Positions 10,921 through 21,590 of a stretch of DNA of 64,000 nucleotides are shown here, piece by piece. The notes under the pieces were generated by a model. The model searched no databases and was not told the origin of the DNA. It saw only the letters and a list, made by a program, of their open reading frames with translations. The stretch's first letter is position 1, and each line of letters starts with the position of its first letter. Source of the stretch: Adiantum capillus-veneris (lineage: Eukaryota; Streptophyta; Polypodiopsida; Polypodiales; Pteridaceae); NCBI GenBank assembly GCA_014529385.2, contig CM043960.1:34178396-34242395 (forward strand), given 5' to 3'. Made by a program: the position numbers and the translations under genes.

Positions 10921-11381
10921 TACCATAGTTAATTAGTGAGTTTAAAAAATTATAATTGACCAAAACTTCTTTTTTTAGCACAAGATTAATTAAAATAAAT
11001 AGACTTTGCGGTCAAAAGCTTTTAGGAAAATTATAGTTAGTGTAAACCTGTGATATAAAGTTGCAGATTAAATCTTTGAGAGAAAATAAAAAGAATAAAT
11101 ATTAAGCTCAAAATAAGCAGATTCCAAGCTTAAAATTTGATAGAGAAATTAGGAAAAAGATATACAAAATTATAAGTAAATTAGCATAGCTTAGAAAACC
11201 CTTAGGGAAGCTGTGAAAAAAGTTATCATGCCTATATAGACAAATAAGAAATTACTAGGTCAAGAATCTACCGACTACAAATTTAACCTAGGTTTGGATA
11301 AAATTGGATACAAAGGTGAAGTTTAGCTTTTGGATAATTGACCTAATGATTAGACGTCCTTTTTATAAGGAATAAGAAGTT

Positions 11382-11539
11382 ATGGCACCTAAAAGGACCC
11401 GAGCCAATCCTACATCTGATGATGAGGGCAGAGCTCTAAAAAGAACTAGAGCATCGCACGACGATGAAGCGGGGCCTAGTAGCCTACGGAGGAGAGTCTT
11501 CAGGCACCAGTGCAGCAGCAGATGGCCGATCAGTCCCAG
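11382..11539 (+). pseudogene. Gag-like first exon within the solo LTR
   Basis: ATG at 11382 opens MAPKRTRANPTSDDEG, a basic, Ser/Asp-rich leader, then SHDDEAGPSS. A 4-base deletion after the PSS codons, relative to the copy at 55.2-55.7 kb, shifts the frame. Restoring the frame by comparison, both copies share a Gln-rich end finishing at CAG/GTGGGT, a plausible 5' splice site at 11540. I infer that the mature mRNA of this family joins this exon to gag beyond the LTR. No known domain is visible in the exon itself. Confidence 0.5.
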
Positions 11540-12679
11540 GTGGGTTTCCCATTATTCAATTAAGTCTTTAAATAGTTTAAGTTCTATTGTAAGTTAGCAT
11601 TGCATACGTAAGGAGTGAGAGAGTCAAAAAAGGAATAATTGACCAAAAACGGAAGGTAAATTCCAATGTGCATTTGTTTATAATGTAGAAAAGAATTGTT
11701 TGGATTAAAACTGGTTGAATTAGGAAAGATATGATTGATCATCACTAAGACAGCTTGTCTCAAGACACCTCCGACTCCTTGGTATAAATTGATGATAATG
11801 ATGGCTTTCAAGCCACGGATAAGTCGGTTATCCCCATGAACGATGATTTTCTACTCCGTGTCATGTCTTGATGTTTCTACATAAGTTAGGATACTGTTTT
11901 TTATCCTAGGGGAGCCGCCCAGTTGTATGGGCAACTGGTTTGGTGTATGGGCACCCTGAACCTTGGGTGGGGGTTATCCACTCCGGATTGTGAACAAGGA
12001 ATGGGTGTCGTTTTTCACCCTTAGGTAATCTTGAGACAAGAAGAGTACTGGTCATGGTTATTGTGGCAATGTTTTGATTGACAGTACCCTGTCTTAAGTT
12101 TAGAGATGTTTGTTTGTTAAAAGAATGTTTTTCAATACTATCTTTATACTTGATTGAAGAAATTACTGTGACAGAAAGTTAAAAGAAACCATTATTTTAA
12201 ATGTTAAAACAATGTGATAGTAATTAGAAAATAAATGAATCATGTGTGAGTGCGGGGTGGTAAGTGGGGATTGACTAAGGTTGTCAATCATGGACGGATG
12301 GACCTGATTAGTCAAGTAACTATCCATCCCTACGTACTAAAACGTTTAGGAAACTTCTTCACTTGGAAGAGAAGTCCACCAGCGGTTGTGCCCTGACATC
12401 TGTTAGGGGGAAAAAAGCGTTGGTTGAGGATACCTTAGCCCAATTTGTGGAAGTTATAGAGCCGAAATAGTTTTTTGGACTTTTAATACGTTGTCCTGTT
12501 TCCACTACGAGACAAGACTAGGTCTTCTTCTAAAGCTATAGACCCAAGCCATTGTCAATGGTAAAGGTCTATTCCTTGAATTTTTCTTGTTTAGAGACTC
12601 TGATTTTTATCAGACCTAGAGACCTGTCAAGGATCCCATCCCGATCTTGGTATTGGCGGGTTGGGGATCTCACACAAAA

Positions 12680-13350
12680 AGTCTCCTTGCCCCATCCGGG
12701 TTGCTTCCCTGAGCATCGATATTATGTTAATGTCAGATAACTATGATGCAGACGTTTGCTCACGATGACCCGCTAGCATTGGCATCATTACTGGGAATAG
12801 TGATCCTTAGGTGGTGAGTGACCTAGTCGTGGCCGTATCTTTCTTATCTTTAGATTTTGATATCCGTTCCATTTACACCTTAGCAGTCAAGCAGCTAAAC
12901 ACTGGGTTTAGTGCTTGGTAGAGGATAGAAGTAGAAAGCTCAAGAGAGCAAGGGTGTGTCACTCACCACCCTACACTCGCCTTCGTGGAGATCTAGATCT
13001 ACTCTTGAGAGGCATATGGAGTTGTAAATGAGATACGAAAGGCATTTCATTTTGCATTTTTCTCGATGCTTTGAAAGTACTATTCCACCGTCCATTGCAC
13101 TTTCAAATTTGCATTGTTTGTTTCTTTGTTTTTCCTTTATTCATTTCAACACCTACGAGTAGGTTAAGTACAAACTACAACCATCAAATTGGACTAAAAA
13201 GTTTAGGGGAAAATTTGTAAAAGAACATATTTTGGTAAGTTAGCAGATAACTTTGAAAATTGAAAAATTTGATGGCTAGAGCTTGAAAGTTGATCAAAAC
13301 CCAAAAATTTGAGGAAGAAGGGGATAAAAAAACCCAAGAGAAGCAATCTG
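12680..13350. other. Unassigned noncoding stretch
   Basis: Flank of the solo LTR. No open frame or domain is recognised; nothing further is seen. Confidence 0.6.
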
Positions 13351-13353
13351 GAA

Positions 13354-14167
13354 AGTTTCATCCAGTTTGGTGGAGGAACATGGATCACGATCCGTGTACC
13401 TCTGTGATTGTTTGAATAGAAACTGATATCATTGGATCAAGGGTGGTACCTAATCATGAATATATAATTTTGGAGTGCAAATTGTCACACTCAAAAGCAA
13501 GAAATTGGGCAAAATACACAAAAATCTTGGAGTTTGACCAAAATTTGGGCCTTTTTAACTTTTAGAGATCCAAATCCAAAAAGGGGGGGAAAATTGACCT
13601 CTATAGGGCATAAACATTGTGCTCACCAAATTTCATGTCCGGTGCTGTCAAACATGGATCGTGATCCATATTCCTTTTGACCATCTGAGGCTGGGATTTG
13701 AGCAGCAGATAGCTGACAAGGAACAACTTCTGCAAAGGGCACTATAGCAAAAATTACAAAAAGGTTAACCAAATTATTAAAAAAACCAGCTAGTAAAAAA
13801 CGACACGACAGACACAAAATTTTTCTTTTGAGCGACAAAAAGTTTTTCAAATCCAAAACAAGTGGTGGAGTAGACTACTCAAAGTGCAAGTAATTATCAA
13901 GCAAAGTTTCGGGATCTAGAACATGGATCGCAATCCATGTATCTTTTCTTATTTTTGGACAGAGACCATACAGACTTGTAACAGAGAACAATACAAACAA
14001 AACATCTAAAAGCAAGGTAGCCAAAAAACTTCAAGAAGTGGATCAAAAGGGAGGGAAACCAAATCGCATAAAAACCAGATAGGAGGGCTCAACAGTGGAC
14101 TAAGGGAAAGCTATGTACCAAGTTTCAGTGAAATCTGACACAAAGGTAAATAGATCGTGATCCATGT
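13354..14167. repeat. Four near-palindromic islands about 230-275 bp apart
   Basis: ACATGGATCACGATCCGTGT (13378-13397) recurs in variant form at 13652-13671, 13921-13940 and 14148-14167. Each is a near-perfect palindrome around GATCRYGATC. Each is preceded 20-30 bases upstream by AAGTTTCA-like sequence and followed by a CCTTTTG-like phrase. Between the islands the sequences look unrelated, so conservation is confined to about 50 bp per unit. This may be an LTR enhancer array. Confidence 0.7.
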
Positions 14168-14621
14168 TCCTTTGTCACAGATTGAGGCCAGACTCATACT
14201 ATAGCTAGCATAGTCCCTAGGAACATAGTGGTCTTTTCAAAACTCAATTTGGAGTTATATTACAAGCAAAACAAGTGCAAAAAAGTTTGCAAGTTTCAAC
14301 TTTTGACTAACAGAGCGTCTAAACTCATAGCCACAAAGTTTTTTTTGTACAGATTGTAAGAGCTAGAGTATGCGGCTCAAAAATCTGTCAATTGAAGGAT
14401 ACGGATGCATCATAAAAGGTAACAAGTCAGGGTTTTGCAAGAGTAATTTCTTGATGTATTTGCGATCAGATAGATTATATCATAGTAGAAACCCTACTGT
14501 TAGAGACCAAGTTAGTCATATTTGAACCAAAGAGAGTGTCAATCAAGGACCGTTGCCAACTTTAGAGCCAATCTTAGAGGAGAACATTTTGGATAATTCT
14601 TCAAAGATATAATGCACCTAT
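14168..14621. other. Unassigned noncoding stretch
   Basis: No domain seen. It leads from the palindrome islands into the unrecognised coding remnant. Confidence 0.5.
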
Positions 14622-15404
14622 ATGGCTGAAGGATTCAAGAGTGTGATCTTTAGGGGAAAAACAACCATGGGAGTGGGACCATACCAACCAGCACCAGCCA
14701 TGGAATTTTTTCATTTGAAATTTCAATTTGAAAATGATCAAGGTGCTAAAATTTACAAAGATGGTATGGATTGCTACTGTGTTAAACTAGAAGAGAGACC
14801 TACGGAATTCAAGGACATAATCTTTATGGACTATAGTGGCGATTGATACTTTGATGATGAGGAAACCATGTTTTAGTTGTGAAAAATCCCCATATTGTGG
14901 ACAAGTGGGGATTAATAGGCACCAAAGATAAGGTTGATGTTGAGCCTGAAGAGAAGCCGTCAAAGCTGGACATTCCTAATGTGAATCTTAGGCGAGTGAA
15001 TATGGCAACTCGCATCAACACTGACAACACACATGTGGGTTTGTACAAGTATGACAATGGAGAGCAGATTCTCTACTATAAATGTGACGAGGCCTACATT
15101 GGGGAATTACGGAGCAAAAATGCTCATATGTTTTTCATACAAGGAAGGTAGAGATACCCAAGTGATATTGCTTGATAAGTGTGGATGACAATACTCTGCT
15201 GTAAACTGCAAGGAGCTTGAGAGATATATGTACTTTGGAGGATGTCTTCACCATCACTATGTCACTCCTAGCACTCATAGACCAACTGTCTATGAAACAA
15301 GGCCAGAAGCCGCGAGAGCAAGCTCGATGAGAACTAGAGTAGAAGATTCATTCAGTGACCATATTTTTTTGTACCTAGATCGATTGGATTGTCATAAAAT
15401 CTAA
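14622..15404 (+). pseudogene. Unrecognised protein remnant, about 250 codons in three pieces
   Basis: Piece 1 (14622-14846) begins MAEGFKSVIFRGKTTMGVGP. Piece 2 (about 14873-15151) contains VGLYKYDNGEQILYYKCDEA. Piece 3 (15189-15404) contains ELERYMYFGGCLHHHYVTPS and ends HIFLYLDRLDCHKI. Codon-like composition and the alignment of piece 2 with the peptide at 16160-16363 argue that it was once coding. Pieces are separated by one or two stops or shifts. I do not recognise the family. It may be an extra gene of a retroelement or a decayed host-derived gene. Confidence 0.45.
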
Positions 15405-15795
15405 TATCTAACCAACCCAAATGATTTTCTCATATTAAATTGATCACTTAATGTGGGAGAATAAACGGGAACAAGTGTTAAGATATAGATATGTGCTTAT
15501 AGATCTATCTCAACACGGGGCCAATGGTAAAGGGGCCCAAATGAGAGATGGTCTATCAAAGAGCAAGGCTAACTAATGGAGCATAAGACCTTAGGGTTAG
15601 CTTCATTGAAGACCTCCAATAATGTGTGTAAAAGTCCTTTGACCTTAGGTAAGCTAGGGCTGAGCTTGAGGCGAGAACCCGGCCCAAGCTCGAGGTGCTT
15701 GTCGTGCTTGAGTGTGTGTTCTCTCTCTCTATATATTAGATTTTATGACAGGATCCTTAGGTTCGAGGGTTCCAATGACCATGCATTGGGGTGGT

Positions 15796-16074
15796 GAGGC
15801 TCCAAAAGCAATTTACACCATGAGGGTTCTAGATACTTGGACTAAAGCTAGGGATGCAAAATCTGATGAGAGAGTAACTAGTTGAACTCCCACTAGAGCA
15901 CCTATTAGTGGATATGAAGAGAGAGATTTATTATTAGGGGAGCCTAGAATGATGAGAATGATAGCAGGAACATAAGGAATGCAACAATATCAAGTGGCAA
16001 AGTGTGTTGCCAAGAAGTACAATGGTGTTAATGGATTGATCGAACAAGCGTACCAGGCCCGGACACGTAGCTGA
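15796..16074 (+). pseudogene. Unrecognised coding remnant, about 90 codons
   Basis: In one frame, interrupted by only two stops, it reads EAPKAIYTMRVLDTWTKARD, GYEERDLLLGEPRMMRM and QYQVAKCVAKKYNGVNG, ending at a TGA at 16072. It resembles coding sequence in composition, but no family is recognised. It lies between the two copies of the GLYK-type peptide. Confidence 0.3.
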
Positions 16075-16159
16075 ACACCACATTTGTGCTCTATTATTTT
16101 TCCCAACTAGTGTAGATACACTATGTGTAAATCTTGATTCTAGAGTTTGTAGAATCAAT

Positions 16160-16363
16160 GTGGGATTGGGAGAATACCTAGAGGAGAGTCATCCATTGAT
16201 CAACAAACCAAACCAGAGATTCACGAAAAGCAATGAATCCATGAGACTACTTACACATTACGCTCATGAGGGCTTGTATAAGTTCACTAACGGGAATCAA
16301 CATACCTTCTATAAGTGTGTAGAACCCATTGTGAGAGAGTTGACTGGCCATAAAAATCTCTAG
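16160..16363 (+). pseudogene. Second copy of the GLYK-type peptide
   Basis: 67 codons containing EGLYKFTNGNQHTFYKCVEP then RELTGHKN. It aligns with VGLYKYDNGEQILYYKCDEA and GELRSKNAH of the remnant at 14879-15151: shared G-L-Y-K, N-G-x-Q, Y-K-C and E-L at the same spacing. This supports real ancient coding and a duplication about 1.2 kb apart. Function unknown. Confidence 0.45.
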
Positions 16364-17047
16364 ATGTGGGCTATGTCTTGTGTCTTACTAAGCATCTAAT
16401 GAGCAAATAGCATTCTTGTGTGTCGGGTTGTTAGTGTATACCATGTATGCTCGTTATAACCTCCCTAGTAAAATCCAGACCCTTCATAGACTTGGTTTTT
16501 GATGCCATCGCATATGTGGATATGCTATATCTATGAGAATATTCTTATAGCCATCTATTTCACACAAAGCCAAGTACCTTCTAACTTGACCATGAAATAG
16601 TTATAGCAGTCTGCTCTTTGATGAGGTATAAGAGTATTCCTTATTGTTGCGAGTATAATATCAGGAATTTGAAAATTTTGAACTTGATTTTGTCATCGGT
16701 TATTCATTATGTACCTACAACAATTTAAGTCTTGATTTAGTAAAGTCACAAGATAATCAAACATTTTTATTTTTGTACATCTCTATACAATATTTACATC
16801 ACAACCTATCTTATTGAAAAAGATTCATATGACAAGCAATATCCTTGGTAGGGTTGACGCAAGGGTAATGCCTAATTTTCCTAATTGAGTGAGGTTAGGC
16901 CTTCTATGATCTTGCAACTTTTTTGTCCCAACGAGCTGACCAACTACATTGATTTTTGCAATAGCTTCAAACATTCTACATATCCCTATTCCTGAGCTGA
17001 GCTCAGTACAAGAGTAGGTATCCTTCGTGCCCTCCAAGACCCCTTCA

Positions 17048-17052
<5 letters not shown>
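16364..17052. other. Unassigned noncoding stretch
   Basis: AT-rich, no domain or repeat end recognised. Confidence 0.5.

Positions 17053-17081
<29 letters not shown>
17053..17081. repeat. (CT)n microsatellite
   Basis: About 14 CT units. Confidence 0.95.
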
Positions 17082-17083
<2 letters not shown>

Positions 17084-17482
17084 TTTGAGCCTGTCCTCTT
17101 CTTGCTCATTCGGAATCTCATATTCGCCAAGGTCATCATCCCAAGGCACTTCCTCATTGTACTCTTCATCGATTTCAATCCCCTTCTTGTCTTGCATACC
17201 ATTGTCTATCTTGTCTTCCTCAATGTCATCCATCATTACATTGAGCCAGGATTGCAACATCTTTACTCGCCTTTGCATCAAGATCAAGCTTTAAAGAATG
17301 GACTCAACACATTAAGACCAAATACAAACTCAAGAAATACAATGCTTGAGATTAGCCATGAAGTGAGACGTTCGTTTTTTTATTATTTTTTAAATGGCAT
17401 ATATGTAAAATCCTCTTTGTGCACCTCTTCATAAAGACGAGACTTAAACAAATAAAATTAGCGTAATAAAACCAAACAAAAA

Positions 17483-17818
17483 CCCTCGCATCCCTGAACC
17501 TCCTAGGGCTACTAGGGACTGTTTAGGGCCAAAACCCTAAACTTGAAAAAATACACAGTAGGATGTATCTTCCTGTTTTGGGCTTCGTTTCACGTGCCAA
17601 TTGCATCAGTAGCAAGTCCTCGATCTCTCGCACCTGTAGGGCTACTTGCCCTTTGAATTGGACGAGATTTCTCGCATGAAATATCTTCGAATTCACTTGT
17701 ACCTGTGGGGGATTAGCAACCAGCTAATCCAGTACCTGTGCAAGAGGCTCTTGCCTCGGCAATCGCACATGAACCCCAACTGTACATACAGATGAAAAGC
17801 CCTTGAGCGGGCATCACG
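17483..17818 (-). repeat. LTR-like repeat, copy 1
   Basis: About 335 bp homologous, in the same orientation, to 20003-20343, from CCCTCGCATCC to TGAAAAGCCC...GGGCATCAC. Shared landmarks are TTTAGGGCC(A/G)AAACCCTAAAC and CCTGTAGGGCTACTTGCCCT. Flanks differ on both sides. Because copy 2 lies just inside the presumed 3' LTR of the minus-strand chromovirus, this is probably a fragment of a related LTR. Confidence 0.75.
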
Positions 17819-18417
17819 TTTTTGTATTCAAAAGGGAAAAGATGTGTGCGGGAGCAGAATCATCACGCTACATAGTGCAAGGGAGAAGGCAAGCTTTCCA
17901 TTAAAGCTTCATCAACTGCACCAACTACTCACACACACATTGTAAGTCACAACGAGAGAGAGATAGGCAGTCCTCAAGTGGATTTTGCGCCAGTTCTTGG
18001 CTGAGGTGGTAGAGTTTGACCCTCTAGAGACTCTGGTGCTGCCAAGTGTCCACTATGCCTCTTTGAGTTTTCCTAGTACCCACCGACTTGTAAGTGTAGT
18101 GAGGGGGGCCTAAATGACTTTGAACTGAGCCTAAACACTCTTTTACTGCTCGAATTCCAGTGTCGGTCAACCCGATCAACTCGTGACGACAAGGCCCTTC
18201 TGTTTACGGCGCCTGATACTCTCGACCATCGGCTGTTTCACACTGGCTACACAATGTTCTGCCATTTGTGACTTTTAAAAGAGGGTCTAAAAAATTAAAT
18301 AAAAAATCATCGGAAAGAAACCAACAACTAAGGTTAGCAGTTGCCACGTCCTTCGTGACAGTAATTAGCAATTGCCACGTCCTCCTGACATTAGTCCATC
18401 GAGGACAATGAAACCTA

Positions 18418-19010
18418 GAACCCAAAGGTCCTTGTGACATAAAGGGCGAATCTTAGGACCTAGGATAATCAAGGACAAGCATAGATAAACAAGGGCAACT
18501 CTGCGTATACTTGAATCATAGCGGCACCCAAAGACCATTGGATCTTGAGGATAAGCTAGGTCCGTCCCAAACAAGGCCAAGCAAACTAAAACTTTAGGCA
18601 AAATAAAATCATTACAAGGAAATCAAACATGAGTAAACTAAGACCACCTCTTCTTCTGTGTTAACAACCAAGTGACAAACAAGGATGAACTAGGACAACT
18701 ATAGGCAAACTATCAACCATGGTAACAACAAGGATGAATTATCCTGGAAAGTAACAAGTAAAAGAGTTCTTGGGTGAAACTAAGCCCCTGCAAGGAGAGT
18801 GGAACCAACAACCCAAAGGTCCCCATGAGAAAAAGGATGAAGCTTGGTAAACTAGGATTTAAGATAATCAAGGACGAGCATAGATGAACTAGGCCCATGC
18901 GAGACCTGTGGAACCTATTCCCCAAAGGCCCCCTTGACAAAAGAGCAAAGCTTGGTAAAGTAGGACCGCATAATCAAGGATGAATAGATAAACAAGGACG
19001 AGTAGAGAGT
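18418..19010. repeat. Three degenerate copies of a ~100-bp unit
   Basis: Copies at about 18418, 18808 and 18918 share ACCCAAAGGTCC or a close variant, then GA(T/G)GAAGCTTGGTAAA-like sequence, then TAATCAAGGA(C/T)GA and AGATAAACAAGG. They are diverged and unevenly spaced. Confidence 0.55.
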
Positions 19011-19029
19011 CAACACCAACAAGATTTTG

Positions 19030-19330
19030 AATTGAGTATGAGGAGATAAAAGTGGAGGAAGAGAAAGAAGCCTCTACAGATGGGTTGGGAGACGATGCAA
19101 AAAAGGATGAGGCTGATACAAAACCTCAAGCCGATCTAGTCGATGCGGGTGATCTTGCTCGGAAGGTAGAGTTCAACCTACTAATGGAGAGTATTCTAGC
19201 CTATTCATAGGATCCACTCTATGCGAAGTACTTCAAGCCAAAACGCATGACCTAGATACTCAAGCAATGGAAAGGATCTGTCCATCTTAAGACCAAGCCA
19301 AAGACCAAGATCAGTAAAGTGAAGGCTCCT
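19030..19330 (+). pseudogene. Acidic coding remnant, unrecognised
   Basis: One frame is open for about 60 codons (EEEKEASTDGLGDDAKKDEA ... ARKVEFNLLMESILAYS), then continues through two stops with DPLYAKYFKPKRMT and ILKQWKGSVHLKTKPKTK. The acidic then basic composition looks coding. No family recognised; a retroelement linker is the simplest guess. Confidence 0.3.
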
Positions 19331-19370
19331 TATATAGGACACAAAGAGACACAAATGAAAAGACACGTCT

Positions 19371-19556
19371 AGTGGCGAAGAGACATGACTTTAGACGTAA
19401 AGACAAATCCTTTCGGCAAAGAGCTGCAACCATTGGGCAAAGAGTCGCACCCGTAGAGCGAAGGGGTGTGACCAGTTGTCGAAGGAGTGTGGCTTTTGAC
19501 GAAGAGGCACGTCTCTTGAGTGAAGGGTCACGACTATCCAAGCGTAGGGTGAAACC
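19371..19556. repeat. Degenerate ~21-bp minisatellite
   Basis: About nine units of the type (T)TGGCGAAGAGNCACGAC in a row, each 20-22 bp, with many substitutions. Confidence 0.6.
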
Positions 19557-20002
19557 GGCCTGTTTAATCCAAAAAGGGCGGTAGACCTTAGACTTAAACT
19601 TTATTTGTTTTCACCCATTCAATTTATCGCCCACTTTACGTGTACTTTCAAGACACAACAAAGGGGAAAGGGATACAGGTTGCTAGATTGCACCTGTATG
19701 AGATGATCGACACCAGATTGCCCCCTAAATAGACGTCTCTTTCGGTATTTCTTTATTCTTTAAAAGAGGGAATAGCTGTGGCTCGCTACAAGTTGCCCCG
19801 CACAATCTGGGCTGAATTTCGTCTGTTCTGGCCCGATTTCGACAGCATAACTTTACTAGGACCCTTCATAGTCAGTATCCCCACGCATTAGATGACTTTC
19901 CCGACGCATACGAACACTTTGCAAAACCTGGCGAGAATCTGCAGCACGCTGAATTCTCTGTTTTCTACCCTGAAAATGCGCCAGATCACCTGTACAGCGG
20001 TC

Positions 20003-20343
20003 CCCTCGCATCCCCGAACCTCCTGGGGGTATTAGGGTCCGTTTAGGGCCGAAACCCTAAACTTGCAAAAATACACAGCAGGCTGTAATTCACTATTTCG
20101 GGCTCCGTTTCCCATGCAGGTCGCATCTGTAGCAGGTCCTCGAGCTCCCGCACCTGTAGGGCTACTTGCCCTTTGAATCGGACGAGATTTCGCATGTGAA
20201 ACCTCTTCGAATTCACCTGTACCTGCGGGGGATTAGCCGCTAGCTAATCAGTACCTGTGCAAGAGGCTCTCGCCTTGGCAATCGCACATGAACCCACATA
20301 ACTATACATTGGTCAAATGAAAAGCCCACTAGAGGGGCATAAC
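20003..20343 (-). repeat. LTR-like repeat, copy 2
   Basis: Homologous to 17483-17818. It lies 0.7-1.0 kb downstream (minus sense) of the predicted 3' LTR start at 21015, so it is probably inside that LTR. A GA run sits just beyond at 20361-20374. Confidence 0.7.
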
Positions 20344-21015
20344 ATACTGCTCATAGGGGGGAGAGAGAGAGAGTTGTGCGTAGCGTGCAGGGCATCACTC
20401 TTGGCACCGCACTATACATAAGAGGGAAAGGAAGCACTCCATAGCTCTTAACCTGTGACAAAGCTGCAAATGAGTCTCCTCTCTCATTTTAGGCGCCCCC
20501 TCTCTGGCCAAGAGTAGCAGACTGCTCACAGAGTTCCACATGGCACACTTTCCGACTTTGGGCATTCCCAGCTAAAAATATCTCAACTGGTGCATCAGTT
20601 GACTTTGCAGTAGAGCAATAAAATGTTCCTCTCGTCATTCCAGAGCTAATGACGCGAACACATTTTCAGGTCCAAAATAGCAGTTTCCTAAATTTTAGGA
20701 GATGCTGCCATTGTATCTTTCTAGGTCATCTGACCCTCTTTGTACATTGCAGCCACACCAAGAATTGAAATGTAGCCTATGTAGCAAAGGATTCCACTTT
20801 GGCTAGTCAATGACCCCACTTTGGCTAACCATAGTCCTTGTCCAACCTTAGTGCTCTCTTGCCCTCAAGCCTGGACTCCCTCTGAACAGTTACACACTAC
20901 CTATGCAATGCAGGGCAGTTAGATTTCTAGAGGGGTGTTTCCAAAAAGTGAAAATAAATAAATAATAAGAAAGAAATCAACAAAAATGATAGATAGTAGT
21001 CACATGCTGGTGACA

Positions 21016-21027
21016 TACCCCCCTCTT
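21016..21027 (-). other. Polypurine tract and start of 3' LTR
   Basis: On the minus strand AAGAGGGGGG-TA is followed by TGTCACCAGCATGTGACTAC. This is the usual PPT then 5'-TG start of a 3' LTR, so the LTR would begin at 21015 and run to lower coordinates. Confidence 0.7.
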
Positions 21028-21590
21028 GAAATCTTAAACGTCCTCGTTTGCATCTATTTCGTACATGCTCACAGTCAACACTCGGGTGTGCGCACACCTA
21101 TTGACACGACACATACATGCTCATTGTCAACCCTGGTGTATTCAACACCTCGTTGACACATGTATTGCCTATGTGTGAACCCTGTCCCAATGACATAGTG
21201 GTAGCTTCGCACTCTGCCATTGCTTTGAGTCATTAACTTTCCAATGACAAAATGGTAGCTACGCATTTTGCCACTGTCTTTTAGTACACGTTGGATCCAG
21301 TAACACTTTCGAGCATACCCAAACCGACAGTTTAAGAATGCAGTTACACATGTACTCTTTAATAGAAGCAATTACTGTATCCTTGACAAACTGACAAGAA
21401 ATACTCACTTCCATAGCACTAACCAAACTTTTGGACATTCCATAAGAGCAATTGCCAAAATGACAATCTGCACAGTTCTAACATTCATGTAACATGTACT
21501 TCATTTGAGCTCACTTTAAATAGCATGTACATCATTTCTTTCAGAAGCCATTTCACACTGACAATCCATGTAGCTCTGAAACTCAAGGGG
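21028..21590 (-). other. Probable 3' untranslated region of the chromovirus
   Basis: No domain seen; it separates the integrase stop from the polypurine tract. Confidence 0.5.

Larger units (their letters stand above)
8593..12674 (+). mobile_element. Very long solo LTR (about 4.1 kb) with 5-bp TSD
   Basis: Starts TGTAAGGTTTCCAG and ends GGTTGGGGATCTCACA, i.e. 5'-TG...CA-3'. It is flanked by a perfect 5-bp duplication CAAAA (8588-8592 and 12675-12679). The last 16 bases match the end of the LTR at 55037 except one base. There that end is followed by a PBS; here it is followed by unrelated DNA, so only one LTR remains. It holds a TATA box, a ~152-bp tandem array and a gag-like first exon. 4.1 kb is long for a plant LTR. 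It most likely arose by LTR-LTR recombination. Confidence 0.82.

Noticed and set aside
16825-17287. Minus-strand open frames with acidic and Arg-Glu stretches
   Set aside because: They depend on the (CT)n run at 17053-17081. The acidic part resembles linkers of several transposases, but nothing specific supports it.
17483-20343. LTR pair of one short retrotransposon
   Set aside because: No TG/CA ends at the repeat edges, no PBS or PPT inside and no target duplication. Better explained as two LTR fragments.
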